Positions 33,584-45,059 of a stretch of 64,000 bases of DNA are shown piece by piece. The DNA lies in the NCBI RefSeq assembly GCF_902167145.1, contig NC_050104.1, positions 107,891,849 through 107,955,848 on the forward strand, given 5' to 3'. How positions within the stretch are numbered: position 1 is the stretch's first letter; each line of letters starts with the position of its first letter. The notes under the pieces are model-generated. The model made no database searches and had not been told where the DNA came from. It saw only the letters and a program-made list of their open reading frames with translations. Position numbers and translations under genes: made by a program. The stretch is from Zea mays (Eukaryota; Streptophyta; Magnoliopsida; Poales; Poaceae).

Positions 33584-33663
33584 GGTGGAAGCAGACAGAG
33601 GGGAGAAGAAGGACGCAGTAAAGAACAGCGAAGAGATGTGAAAAAACCAGAGGAGCAAGGGCG

Positions 33664-33673
33664 TTATTTATAA
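33664..33673 (-). promoter_or_regulatory. TATA box for the short antisense ORF of element B
   Basis: On the minus strand cttataaata, about 80-90 bp upstream of the ATG at 33583. A leader of about 50-60 nt would be expected. The region 33674-34280 upstream shows no coding frame. Confidence 0.5.
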
Positions 33674-34287
33674 GAAGGAAAGGCAACCGCTCACTTCCAA
33701 TCGCGGTCACTAAATAGCCGCAAAGCATTCAATAAGCACTCCCACCCATCTGAAGACACGTCAGACGGCAGACGCCGTTTCATGCAACACTACACCCATT
33801 GGGACTCCAGTCAACAGCGCAAAGGATATGATTACACTAGCCGTCCCATCACATTACTACTCAGAAGCAGCCGGCTAAAACACTCAGCGTCCCAAGCCGT
33901 CCCTTGCCCACACCCATTGGGGGGGATGCCCAGGAATTATCAGTATATTTTCCAAAACAGTCACATTCGTGCAGGGCACGCAGTAAATACCTCAAGACAA
34001 AAATGAGATATCAGTAAGGATCAGAGGAAAGCCAAATATAGCCAGCAAAGTACAAGATATGGCCGATAGAAGCGATGTGAAGACTAGACAGAGAACGTCC
34101 ATCAAACGTCCAATCAAGTCGCAGAAGCAAATAAATTGCATTACCTAGCAAGATATGGATGGATTGCAAACTCGGCTGCTAAAGACAAAATATATGCTGA
34201 CCTCTACAGCAAAATTTTGATGACATAATGCTGACCTCCAAAGCATAATGCGAATAGCTTTGTGCCAATTTTTACAAGCAAAAGGAA

Positions 34288-34560
34288 GACCTTCGAATGG
34301 ATTATCCTTAAAAAATCCATTTGAAGGTCGGGGGCTACACCAATTGGGTGCACCTCCGGTGCACCCCATGGATTATCATTCTAAACCGATATAGTGCCGA
34401 CTTCTAAGGCGTGGGACAAGATTGAAAAGACCAATCCTCAACCGAGGTACAGGAGCGCACAGGGAGATAATTTCTGGGGAAGACCTTCGAGTAGATTACC
34501 TTCTAAAATCTACTCAAAGGTCGGGGGCTACACCCATTGGGTGCACCTCCGGTGCACCCA
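34288..34560 (+). repeat. Two hairpin + PPT-like modules upstream of element B 3' LTR
   Basis: Two copies (34288-34368 and 34482-34560) of the same design. An imperfect inverted repeat (gaccttcgaatgg...ccatttgaaggtc; gaccttcgagtag...ctactcaaaggtc) is followed by gggggctacacc-aattggg or -cattggg and a second palindromic pair ggtgcacctccggtgcacc. A third copy of the first hairpin (34684-34721) carries the functional polypurine tract. Confidence 0.75.
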
Positions 34561-34715
34561 ATGAAGTTCAGAATCCTACGAGTCAAAATGCCGACCTCTA
34601 AGGCACAAGCGCAGAACTAAACTTCGGTCGAACGAGTGATCGGAGCAAGAGAAGACAACAGGAAGTCATTTTCTTGGACCTTGGATCTTTGGGTTGATTA
34701 CCTCTAAATCAACCT

Positions 34716-34729
34716 AAAGATCGGGGGCT
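34716..34729 (+). other. Element B polypurine tract
   Basis: aaagatcgggggct immediately upstream of the 3' LTR start TGTGGGGG at 34730. It forms the 3' arm of a hairpin (gatctttgggttgat...atcaacctaaagatc). Confidence 0.8.
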
Positions 34730-35362
34730 TGTGGGGGATAGATATCCCCCGGGTCCACTAAAGAAATAAAAGATCTCCCGAAAGGCCCAAGGGCCCAATA
34801 AATCGTAAGATCGTTCTTTCGTGGGCCTGGGGAAAAACGATCAACAAAGCAGAGAAGACGTAAGGCTGGATTGGAGCAAACCCGGACGGCCCACAACGAC
34901 GAACAAGTAAATCCCAACGGAGACCCGACTTTCCCGCGGTGAAGCCCCCCATGCAATGGAGCCATGCGAGGATAAGTCGACGAGGGTTACGTAGGGATAA
35001 ACTCAAGAGATTCACTACCTTTCAACTACTTGTTGTTATCATATCCACGTGTACTGCCCCACGGTCGAGTATATAAGGCCTAGGGGGCACCCCTTCAGAA
35101 GGATCGACCCTATTTTTGACCAAGCCACTTACATAAACTCTCTGTGCCTTCAATCCAGAGAGCCTTCTTGTAACCACACTCGAATACTCACCAGGACGTA
35201 GGGTGTTACGCATCTCTAAGCGGCCCGAACCTGCAAATCTTGTCCACTGTCCCTCGTGCAATCAGGCATGAACCATTTTGCTACAGTCATTGACACCGTC
35301 CTACTCCTAAAAACACCTTGAGGGGTAACCCCGGGTGTGCGGTCGGACCCAAAACACCGACA
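34730..35362 (+). repeat. Element B 3' LTR (633 bp)
   Basis: Partner of 6952-7584 with nine substitutions and no indel. It is followed by the TSD copy GGAGA (35363-35367), after which element A gag resumes in the same reading as at 6951. Confidence 0.95.
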
Positions 35363-35367
35363 GGAGA

Positions 35368-36988
35368 CAAGGCCGGAGTTGTGGCTTGTGGATTACCGGC
35401 TGGCATGCCAGTTGGGAGGGACGGACGACGACAACCTCATCATCCGCAACCTCCCCCTTTTCCTCTCCGACGCTGCCCGGGCTTGGCTGGAGCATCTGCC
35501 TCCTGCGCAAATCTCCGACTGGGACGACCTGGTCAAGGCTTTCGCTGGAAATTTCCAGGGTACGTACGTGCGCCCTGGGAACTCATGGGATCTCCGAAGC
35601 TGCCGCCAGCAGCAAGGGGAATCCCTGCGAGAGTACATCCGGCGGTTTTCCAAGCAAAGCACCGAGTTGCCCAACATCACCGACTCAAACGTCATCGGGG
35701 CATTCCTCGCCGGCACCACTTGCCGAGACCTGATGAGCAAACTGGGACGCAAGACTCCCACCAAGGCGAGCGAATTGATGGACATCGCCACTAAGTTCGC
35801 CTCTGGTCAGGAGGCGGTTGAAGCCATCTTCTGGAAGGACAAGCAGCCTCAGGGAAGACAGAAGGAAGACGCCCCCGAGGCATCCATCCAGCGTGGCACG
35901 AAGAAGAAGGCCAAGAAGAAGGCGCAAGCAAAGCGCGACGCCGTTGACGCGGATCTCATCGCCGCTGCCGAGCACAGGAACCCTCGGAAGCCTCCCTCGG
36001 AGGGGCCAACGCGTTCGACAAGATGCTCAAGGAGTCGTGCCCCTATCACAGGGGTCCCATCAAGCACACCCTTGAGGAGTGCGACATGCTCTGGTGTTAC
36101 TTCAACAAGGCTGGACTCTCGGAAGAGGGTGGTAAAGACCAAGACAACAACAAGAAGGGGGGCGACAAGGAAGAGGAGTTCCCGGAGGTCCATAACTGCT
36201 TCATGATCTACGACGGACAAGTGGCGAATGCCTCGGCTTGGCATCGCAAGCAGGAGCGCTGGGAGGTCTGCTCGGTGAAGGTAGTGGCACCGGTCTACCT
36301 AGACTGGTCCGACAAGCCCATCACATTCGACCAAGGCGACCACCCCGACTGCGTACCGAGCCCAGGAAGGTACCCGCTCGTCGTCGACCCTGTCATCGGC
36401 AATGCTAGGCTCACCAAGGTCCTCATGGACGGAGGCAGCAGCCTCAACATCATCTACGCTGAGACCCTAGGGCTCTTGGGGGTCGATCTGTCCGTGATCC
36501 GGGCCGGTGCAACACCTTTTCACGGGATCGTCCCTGGTAAGCGCGTCCAGCCCCTTGGGCAACTTGACCTGCCCGTCTGCTTTGGAACTCCCTCCAATTT
36601 CCGAAAGGAAACCCTCACTTTCGAGGTAGTCGGGTTCCGAGGGACCTACCACGCGGTGTTGGGGAGACCGTGCTACGCCAAGTTCATGGTCGTCCCCAAC
36701 TACACGTACCTCAAGCTCAAGATGTCGGGCCCCAATGGAACCATCACCGTCGGATCCTCATACCTCCACGCTTATGAGTGCGATGTGGAGTGCGTGGAGT
36801 ACGCCGAGGCCCTCGCCGAGTTCGAAGCCCTCATCGCCGACCTGGATTGCCTCTCCAAAGAGGCGCCCGACGCGAAGCGACGCGCCGGCAACTTCGAACC
36901 AGCCGAAGCGGTTAAGTCCATCCCTCTTGACCCTAGCAACGACGCCGGCAAGAAAGTCAGGATCGGCTCCGAGCTCGACCCCAAATAG
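35368..36988 (+). pseudogene. gag: Element A gag (C-terminal part) and protease
   Basis: Continuation of the gag cut at 6951: WLVDYRLACQLGGTDDDNL and YIRRFSKQSTELPNI match element C. A 1-bp deletion in a G-run at about 36003-36010 shifts the frame just before the zinc-knuckle-like CPYHRGPIKHTLEEC (about 36035). The protease block VLMDGGSSLNIIYAE lies at about 36420. The region ends at the amber codon TAG 36986-36988, in the same AAA TAG GAA context as B and C. The frameshift makes the Gag-protease fusion non-functional here. Confidence 0.87.
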
Positions 36989-39180
36989 GAAGCAGTGCTC
37001 GTCGACTTTCTGCGTGCAAACGTCGAAATTTTTGCGTGGAGTCCCTCAGACATGCCCGGCATACCGAGGGATGTCGCCGAGCACTCACTGGACATCCGAG
37101 CCGGTGCCCGACCCGTGAAGCAGTCCCTGCGCCGTTTTGATGAAGAAAAGCGCAGAGCCATAGGCGAGGAGGTCCACAAGCTAATGGCGGCAGGGTTCAT
37201 CAAAGAGGTATTCCATCCAGAATGGTTAGCTAACCCTGTGCTTGTAAAGAAAAAAGGTGGGAAATGGAGGATGTGCGTAGACTACACTGGTTTAAACAAA
37301 GCATGTCCAAAGGTTCCCTACCCTCTGCCTCGCATTGATCAAATTATGGACTCCACTGCTGGGTGCGAAACCCTATCGTTCCTCGACGCCTATTCGGGCT
37401 ATCACCAAATCAAGATGAAAGAATCCGACCAGCTTGCGACTTCTTTCATCACACCCTTTGGCATGTATTGTTATACTACTATGCCATTTGGCTTGAGGAA
37501 TGTAGGTGCAACCTACCAAAGGTGCATGAACCACATGTTTGGAGAACACATCAGCGGAACGGTCGAGGCTTACGTCGATGACATCGTTGTCAAAACAAGG
37601 AAAGCCTCCGACCTCCTCTCCGACCTCGAAGTAACTTTCGGGTGCCTGCGTGCAAAGGGCGTAAAACTCAATCCCGAGAAGTGTGTCTTCAGAGTCCCCC
37701 GAGGCATGCTCCTGGGGTTCATCGTCTCCGAGCGAGGCATCAAGGCCAACCCGGAGAAAATCGCGGCCATCACCAACATGGGGCCAATCAAAGATTTAAA
37801 AGGAGTACAAATGGTCATGGGATGCCTTGCGGCTCTGAGCCGCTTCATCTCACGCCTTGGCGAGAAAGGATTACCCATGTACCGCCTCTTAAGGAGGGCC
37901 GAGCGCTTCACTTGGACCCCCGAGGCCGAAGAAGCCCTCGGCAACCTTAAAGCACTCCTTACAAACGCGCCCATCTTGGTGCCCCCCGCTGAGGGAGAAG
38001 CCCTCTTGGTCTACGTAGCCGCAACCACTCAGGTGGTCAGCGCCGCGATCGTAGTCGAGAGACAAGAAGAGGGGCATGCACTGCTCATCCAGAGGCCGGT
38101 CTACTTCATCAGCGAGGTGCTATCCGAGACCAAGATCCGCTACCCACAAATCTAGAAGCTACTGTACGCAGTAATTCTGACACGGCGAAAGTTGCGACAC
38201 TACTTCGAGTCTCATCCGGTGACTATGGTGTCATCCTTCCCCCTGTGAGAGATCATCCAGTGCCGAGAGGCCTCGGGTAGGATAGCAAAATGGGCAGTGG
38301 AACTCATGGGCGAAACACTTTCATTCGCTCCTCGGAAGGCCATAAAATCTCAAGTCTTGGCAGACTTCCTGGCTGAATGGGTCGACACCCAATTGCCGAC
38401 AGCTCCAATACAACCCGAACTTTGGACCATGTACTTCGATGGGTCGCTGATGAAAACAGGAGCAGGTGTCGGCTTGCTCTTCATCTCACCCCTCGGGAAA
38501 CATGTGCGCTACGTGTTGCGCCTCCATTTTCCGGCGTCAAACAACGTGGCCGAGTACGAGGCTTTGGTTAATGGGTTGCGCATCGCCGTCGAGCTAGGGG
38601 TTCGACGCCTCGATGCTCGGGGCGACTCGTAGCTCGTCATTGACCAAGTCATGAAGAACTCGCAGCTTTGGTTAATGGAGGGGGCGACTCGCAGCTCGTC
38701 ATTGACCAAGTCATGAAGAACTCGCAGCTTTGGTTAATGGAGGCCTATTGCGATGAAGTTCGGTGCTTGGAAGATAAGTTCTACGGGCTGGAACTCAACC
38801 ATGTTGCTCGATGGTACAACGAGACCACGAATGAGCTGGCGAAAACAGCCTCGGGGCGAGCGACGGTTCCCCCAGACGTCTTCTCCAGGGACATATATCA
38901 ACCATCCATCAAACTCGACGACGCGCCCGAACCTGAGGAGACCTCGACCCAGCCCGAGGTACCCTCGGCCGCCGAGGGTGAGGCCCTGCGCGTTGAGGGA
39001 GAACAGAACGGGGTTACACCAAACCAAAACTGGCAGACCCCGTACCTGGAATATCTCCTCCGAGGAGAGCTGCCCCTCGACAAGGCCGAAGCTCGGCGAC
39101 TGGCTCGGCGTGCCAAGTCGTTCGTTTTACTGGGTGGTGAAAAAGAGTTGTACCACCGCAGCCCCTCAGGCATTCTCCAC
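36989..39180 (+). pseudogene. pol: Element A pol, RT and dual RNase H
   Basis: Open from the amber codon (ATG 36995) to TAG 38153-38155, covering RT (WRMCVDYTGLNKACPK; YVDD at about 37573) and the start of the Ty3-type RNase H. The frame then carries TGA at about 38246-38248 and TAG at 38630. A 62-bp tandem duplication (38621-38744) in the second RNase H shifts the frame. The archaeal-type RNase H is recognisable (YFDGSLMKTGAGVGL, NNVAEYEAL). The linker after it keeps PEVPSAAEG, related to the EVPSAQP repeats of C. The stops at 38153 and 38630 replace Gln codons (CAG/CAA to TAG). Confidence 0.87.
38621..38744 (+). repeat. 62-bp tandem duplication in element A RNase H
   Basis: Two consecutive 62-bp copies beginning ggcgactcg (38621 and 38683). 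They differ at the codon TAG (first copy) versus CAG (second copy), so the stop mutation is confined to one copy. 62 bp is not a multiple of 3, so the duplication causes a frameshift. Confidence 0.9.
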
Positions 39181-40271
39181 GATGCATATCCGTCGCCCAA
39201 GGACAAGAGCTGTTACAAGAAATACACTCGCGGGCTTGCGGTCACCATGCAACACCTCGGGCCCTCGTGGGAAACGCTTTCCGACAAGGGTTCTACTGGC
39301 CGACTGCGGTGGCCGACACCACTAGGATTGTACGCTCCTGCCGAGGTTGTCAATTCTACGCGAGACAGACCCACCTGCCCGCTCAAGCCCTGTAGACAAT
39401 ACCTATCACTTGGCCGTTTGTCGTATGGGGTCTGGACCTCGTCGGTCCCTTGCAGAAGGCACCCGGGGGCTTCACGCACCTGCTGGTCGCCATCGACAAA
39501 TTCTCCAAGTGGATTGAGGTCCGACCCTTAACCAACATCGGGTCCGAGCAGGCGGTGGCGTTCTTCACGAATATCATCCATCGCTTTGGGGTGCCAAACT
39601 CCATCATCACCGACAATGGCACGCTGTTCACTAGGAAAAAGTTCCTGGACTTCTGTGAAGACCACCACATCCGTGTGCATTGGGCCGCCGTAGCTCACCC
39701 AATGACAAATGGGCAGGTGGAGCGCGCCAACGGTATGATTTTGCAGGGACTAAATCCGAGGATCTACAACGACTTCAACAAGTTTGGCAAGCAATGGATA
39801 AAAGAACTACCCTCGGTGGTTTGGAGTCTGAGGACGACGTCGAGCCGGGCCACGGGCTTCTCGCCGTTTTTCCTAGTCTATGGGTCCGAGGCCATCTTAC
39901 CCACGGACTTGGAATACGTTTCCCCGAGGACAAAGGCTTACGATGACCAAAGCAATCAGACCAGCCGAGAGGATTCATTGGACCAGCTGGAAGAGGCTTG
40001 GGACGTGGCCTTACTACACTCGGCGCGATATCAGCAGTCTCTGCGACGCTACCACGCCCGAAGGGTTTGGCCCCGAGGCATCCAAGTGGGAGACTTGGTA
40101 CTTCGGCTGCGACAAGATGCCCGAGGGCGCCACAAGCTTACTCCTCCCTGGGAAGGGCCCTTCATCATCGCCAAGATTTTGAAGCCCGGGACATACAAGT
40201 TGGCCGACGATCAAGGCGAGGTCTACAGCAACGCTTGGAACATCGAACAACTACGTCGCTTTTACCCTTAA
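39181..40271 (+). pseudogene. pol: Element A integrase
   Basis: A 1-bp shift at about 39180 moves the reading frame; from there the integrase reads ELLQEIHSRACGHH, FRQGFYWPTAVAD and CRGCQFYARQTH, with a TAG stop at 39393-39395 (Gln in C). The remainder to the TAA at 40269-40271 is open: AIDKFSKW, ITDNGTLF and MTNGQVERANG give the D, D and E of the core. The end NAWNIEQLRRFYP matches B and C. No chromodomain follows. Confidence 0.88.
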
Positions 40272-40412
40272 AATGTTTCAAGTCGTTCATGTATCTCGCT
40301 TTCTTTACATGCATAAATAAAGTCTAACCATCAAGGAAGGATCAGCCTTGCCTCGACAAAGCCCGACCCTCCCTTGGGGGCTAGAAGGGGGAACCCCCTC
40401 TGCGTCAAAATT

Positions 40413-40835
40413 TTCCTCCGAAAAGTCTTTTACCAGAACGTCTTTCGTGCTTTTCGACTGCGTCGATAACATAATCCTAGAGACGAGCAAGAGAGACCTT
40501 GAGCGGCAAGGCCGACCGAGCCGAGGGACTCCTACGCCTCGGGGATACGAATATCTCACTCATCACCTTCCACGAAAAGTAACTCACGCTCGGATAAGCG
40601 ATTCTGCTACCGAACAAGTCCTAACGCCCGAAAACTTTTCTACCAAAATGACTTTCGATTGTATCGATAACAGAATCCTAAAAACGACGAGAGAACATGT
40701 AAGCAGCAAGGCCGACCGAGCTGAGGGACTCCTACGCCTCCGGGATACGGATACCTCACTCGTCACCTTTCGCGAAAAGTAACTCGCGCTCGAATAAGCG
40801 ATTCTGCTACCGAACAAGTCTTAACACTCGAAACG
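40413..40835. repeat. Two ~205-bp direct repeats downstream of element A pol
   Basis: Diverged direct copies, each with aaa-ctttt-taccag/aaa, a tcgataac block, gcaaggccgaccgagc-gagggactcctacgcctc and gcgattctgctaccgaacaagtc. They are homologous to the three copies of C at 20125-21010. 40272-40412 holds no gene. Confidence 0.75.
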
Positions 40836-40936
40836 AGAGGAAAGAAAATACAGCTTTATAATCCGACAATTAAAATGTTTTGGCCTCAGTGGCCGCAAAA
40901 AACATACGCATACTTAAAGCAACTGTTCCCGCAGGC

Positions 40937-43900
40937 TCAGACATCGGCAGGGGGAGGAGCAGCACGATCGGTATCGTTTCCACCCTCGGCAGAATCTGGC
41001 CCGGCCTCAGACGGCGACACGGGCGGAAGGATCTCGACCTTGAAGGAGGAAGCCAGCGCCGCGCTTGGGCCCTCGATAGCCGCGTCAAGCCTCTGGACCT
41101 CGGCTAAGGCAGCCTCCTCTTTGTCGGGTAAGCAATACCCCTCGCTGACCCGCTCCAGATCCACGTCGTAGTGGGAAGCGAGCACGACGAAGGCCCGCCT
41201 AACGTCGTGGTGTAGTGCCCCGCGGAGTCTGTTGCGCACATGGCCGCCCAAGGCCCGTAGATGACTCTGGGGGGAGCTACCCGAGGGGACGTCGTCGAGG
41301 CCAAAGGCCTGGCAGAAAGCCGAGATGGCCTCAGACATGGCCACACGGTCGGCCTCCTTCTGCTCAGCCGCCTGGGTGAGCGCCTTGCAGTTCTTGACGG
41401 ACTCGTTAAGAGCCGTCTTGAACCCTGTAGACAGCAGGACAACATTCTTCAGATGCAAGGAGAAGAATGGAGACAAAAACAAAGTCACAAAGTGGGCAAA
41501 ACATACCTTCGGCCCAGGCACGCTGCTGCGAGGCCTCGGCTTGGGCGAACTGGGCAGACCTGACGGCCTCGGCCAGGCTCTCCGCAAGGGTCCTGGCCCG
41601 AGCGGACGCCTCGGCTAGCCGCTCCATAGCCTCAGCCAGCTGACCCCTAAGGGCCTTAGCCCGGCTCACGGCCTTGGCAGCTTGGCTCCGAGATTGGTCC
41701 CGCTCGCCGATAGCCTGGCCAAGCTCCAGCTGCCGCTGCTGCATCTCCTTGGCCTGGGAAGCCACCTGCTCCCGGGCCGACGAAGCCTCCGCTCGTGCCG
41801 ACGCCGCCTCTGTCCGCGCCGCCGCTGCCTTCGACTTCAGCTCATCACAGAGCGACCGAAGGTCCGCCACCTCAGCGCTCCGTTGGGCGAGGCGCTCATT
41901 GGCCTCGGTAAGCGTGGCCCGCTAGGACCGCAGCGAATCCCAGACGTCGCTCTCGCGGCGAATGAACAGCGACTTGGCGGTGCTCACGTCCGCAAGTTCC
42001 TAAGGAAGGAAAATAGGATATTACAAAGAATGCCCTGGTCACGCAAGGTGTACATCTAAATCCTTACCTGGAAGACCCTGGGGACATCCCTAGAAAGGAT
42101 CTCCATGGTCGACCGAAGCGCCCTCATCGCCGCCTCGGTATACTCATGGAAATTATCCCGAGACCTCTCCTCCAGCTCATCGTTGAGGCAGAGGAGGGGT
42201 TCTGAGTCCGTGGTGGCGCGGCTCCAGAACAGGAGCGGCTGCCCACCCCACTCATTTGGGTTGAGCTGTGCGGGGATAAGGCCGCTGCTCCCCAAGACGG
42301 GCCACGACTCTGCGCGCCCCTCAACCGAGGCGTCGGGTCCCCCTACAGCCGATGCATCAGGTGCCGCCGCAGACGACAAGCTGGGCCTCTCCTCGGCTAA
42401 GGTGGCAGGCCTCCGATCGCCAACCTCGGCAACAAGGACCGCCCTCTCCTCTTGGCCGAGAACGGGGAGGTCAGGGATAACCGCGGGTGGTGGCGCCTCA
42501 ACCACCCCGACGTCGGCGGCGACGGGCGGCTCCGCGGGCGAATCAGCGACGACCCCGGCAGGAGTCGATGTCGGTGCCAGCAATAAGTCAGCCGGGCTCG
42601 AGGCCGCGACCGCGTCAGCAGCCTCCCCCGGCATGATGGCCGCTCCAACAGGGGGGTCAGCCAGGGAAGCTTGCCCCATGGCAACTCGTGCTGCCTGGGC
42701 CCCCCGCTGGAGGGCGCCTTGCGCGGAGGCCAACCAACTAGCATGGCACGCCGCAGCACCGGCCGCCGAAGCCGGCTTTGTCTTAAGAGCCTTCGTGGGG
42801 GCCAGACCAGCCAAGCCCTGCCTCCGCTTGCTGAAAGAAAGAGAGAGCAAGTTCAAGGCACACAGCGAAACACCGAAACAAAGGTATCCTCAGATACTTA
42901 CCCGCTCCGGGGCAAGGCCAATCGTGCCTGTGGGGAGGCCCCTCGGGCCCCTATCCCCACAGGCGCTGCCAAGGGCTGCCCCGCCGCCGGCTTCGGCACC
43001 GTTTCTGCCTCGGACGCCCGAGGCGCCGAGGGAGCGGCCTGCCCAGGCATCGTCACGACGGCCGAGGGACCGACCTCCTGTGCAGCCAGCGCGGGTACCT
43101 GCTCTTGGGGGACAGGCGGATCGACCTGACCCCCCGAAGTCACAACAATTATCTCGGCCAAGGGGTCAAGTACCCCCTCGGCCTGCCTCCGCTCCTCGGA
43201 TTGGGACCTTGGTGTCCCGGCCCCAGGCACTGGTGGTGCCAGCCCACTTGGAGGCTGGCTCGGCGACCCCTGGCCTAGCCTCGGGTCCGGGCTGAGGCCG
43301 AGTCGGGCCACCATGTCGTCGTCTTCGTCGTCATCATCATCATCATCATCGTCATCGTCGTCAGGCGTCTCCGGCGACGGCTCCCTTGGGAGCCCATCCC
43401 TCGCCTGTCTCCGACGACGCTTCTCCAAGGCTTCCCGAGCTAGCATCCTCTTGCGAGCTTGGGCCTTTTCTACATCCTTCTTCTCCTTCTCCTTCTCCGC
43501 GGCAAGCCTCCGCGCGGCTCGGTCCACCGCGTCCTCCAGGACTGGTGGCCGGACGGGTTTATAAATCCTCAACCCCTGGGGACGAACAAAAATCCCAACA
43601 GTAAGAATCAAAGGCGTAGAAAACTCGGCGCAAAATAGGAGAAGGACCGGGCGCTTACCAGGGACACATACCCATGGTCGGGCCGCATCACGGGCTGGCT
43701 AAGGGCGCCAGCATCCAGCCTCCCTACCGTACTCACTACCCGCTTGAGGAGGTCGTCGACGGAGAGGGAGGTCGAGGACATCCGCAAGCCCTCCAAATCG
43801 ACCCCCGGCTTCATCTCTACAAGCCGCAACCGCCGCTCTGCCAAAGGGCGCACCCTCCGACGATGGATAGCGGCGACGACCCCCGCAGCGGTAAGGCCCC

Positions 43901-44576
43901 CATCTCATAACTTCTGCAAGGCCTGCAGAATAGGCTGGAGCTTCTCCTGGTTCTCGCGCGTGGCCCCCCAGCGCCAGTTATTGCCGGCAGCGGTCACCAC
44001 TCATTGAGAAAACGGCGGAAGCATGCCGCTGTCGTTCCGGAGATAAAACCACCGGTTCTGCCACCCCTTGTTCGAAGACACAAGGGAGGCAGGGATGTAC
44101 TGCTGCGTGCGCCCCGGCCTCAGCTGGAGGGTGCAGCCACCGGCCCGCACTGCCATACGGACCTTCTTCGCCTCCGTCGTCGCGGCGAAGAACTCCGCGG
44201 AGAAGAGATGGGTCCACAGGTCCCAGTGAGGGTCAATCCCCAAAAAACCCTCGCAAACCGCCGCGAAGATGGCCGCTTGCGCGATAGAGTTGGGGTTGAA
44301 GTTATGCAGCTCCACCCCGTAGTGGTGCGGGAGCGCCCGCATGAAGCGGCTCGCTAGCACTCCAAACCCTTGCTCATGGAAGGAGATGAAACTGACCACA
44401 TACCCCGGCGGCGGAGTCGGGTCGGCCTCGCTCGCAGGGGCCATCCACTTCGGCTGCGGCCCACCGGAGAGAGGACGGAGCAAACCATCGGCGACGAGGG
44501 CCTCCAAATCCTCCACAGCAATGGTGGAGAAAGGCCACGGGTCGCGCGGTGGAACGACGGTCACCTTGTCAGCCAT
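40937..44576 (-). pseudogene. Element A antisense gene: five exons, putative gypsy-type transposon domain + coiled coil
   Basis: Minus strand. Exons 44576-43659, 43575-42902, 42830-42068, 41999-41507 and 41424-40937. Introns are 68-83 bp with GT-AG ends (donors ctg|gtaagc, gcgg|gtaagt, cag|gtaagg, aag|gtatgt), and all four phases agree, giving 1111 codons plus stop. Exon 1 starts MADKVTVVPPRDPW and holds the domain also seen in B and D (HNFNPNSIAQ, CEGFLGIDPHWDLW, GWQNRWFYL; PF04195-like from memory). Exon 2 has a basic KRRRRQ region and a poly-Asp tract, exon 3 is Ala/Pro-rich, and exon 4 is a long Ala/Glu/Arg coiled coil. Three in-frame stops disable it (exon 1 at about 44001 and 43910; exon 4 at 41924-41922). 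The role is unknown. Confidence 0.72.
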
Positions 44577-44715
44577 CACCGAACGGAGGTGGTGGAGGCA
44601 GAAGGGATGAGGTGCGCGGTTTCCTTTTCTCTAGCTGTTCTCTTAGGTTGCGGAAACCAAAGCAGGAGGCAAGCGCAAATGACACGGTAAAGAACCACCA
44701 CCGGCCCCTCTTCCG

Positions 44716-44725
44716 GGTATATAAA
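44716..44725 (-). promoter_or_regulatory. Possible TATA box for element A antisense gene
   Basis: On the minus strand tttatatacc lies about 140 bp upstream of the ATG at 44576, a reasonable distance for a plant core promoter and leader. The plus strand of the same site reads gtatataaagg, so the direction is ambiguous. Confidence 0.4.
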
Positions 44726-45059
44726 GGCCCGTGCGAGATCCACCCAAAACTTCGCCCGAACCTGTCGCGAAATTCAAACTCGAAGGTGAAACGGATTTTC
44801 TGTTCCTCGAACGACTCGCGCACGCGCAACTGACGCCCCACGAATCGCCTGTCCCATTGCATTAACTCCTTGGCAGGGCAAGCGACACCTCCGGCAGGCG
44901 AAGCGGGCGCCGTTTCACCTCCGTCATGACGACCACGTCAAAAAAGGTGCGCCACATTATTTAAATTCATATCCTTTTTCTTTTCCCCCCTCTCTCTCTT
45001 GCCATAGGGACCGAGAAAGGGGATACTTCGAAAAAGGATCCTTCTCAGTGAAGGAAACG

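Larger units (their letters stand above)
6952..35362 (+). mobile_element. Element B: complete Tat-lineage Ty3/gypsy element with two antisense genes
   Basis: B has two 633-bp LTRs (TGTGGGGGATAG...AACACCGACA) flanked by the 5-bp target duplication GGAGA (6947-6951 and 35363-35367). It interrupts element A gag. Without the nested element C it is about 14.2 kb. Order: LTR, PBS, gag, protease, amber codon, RT, dual RNase H, integrase, 89-bp repeat array, long antisense gene (split by C), 81-bp repeat array, short antisense ORF, three hairpin/PPT modules, LTR. I count 9 differences between the LTRs (1.4%), a recent insertion. I do not recognise the family name. Confidence 0.93.

Noticed and set aside
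33118..33641. Plus-strand Leu/Pro-, Cys/Arg- and Ala-rich frames opposite the short antisense ORF
   Set aside because: Shadows of the acidic, repetitive minus-strand frame; only the minus frame has a TATA box and a sensible ATG.
42105..43295. A 396-codon plus-strand frame in element A
   Set aside because: It overlaps the spliced antisense exons 2-3 in low-complexity Ala/Pro/Ser sequence. The minus strand has splice sites with matching phase and shared domains; this frame has none.
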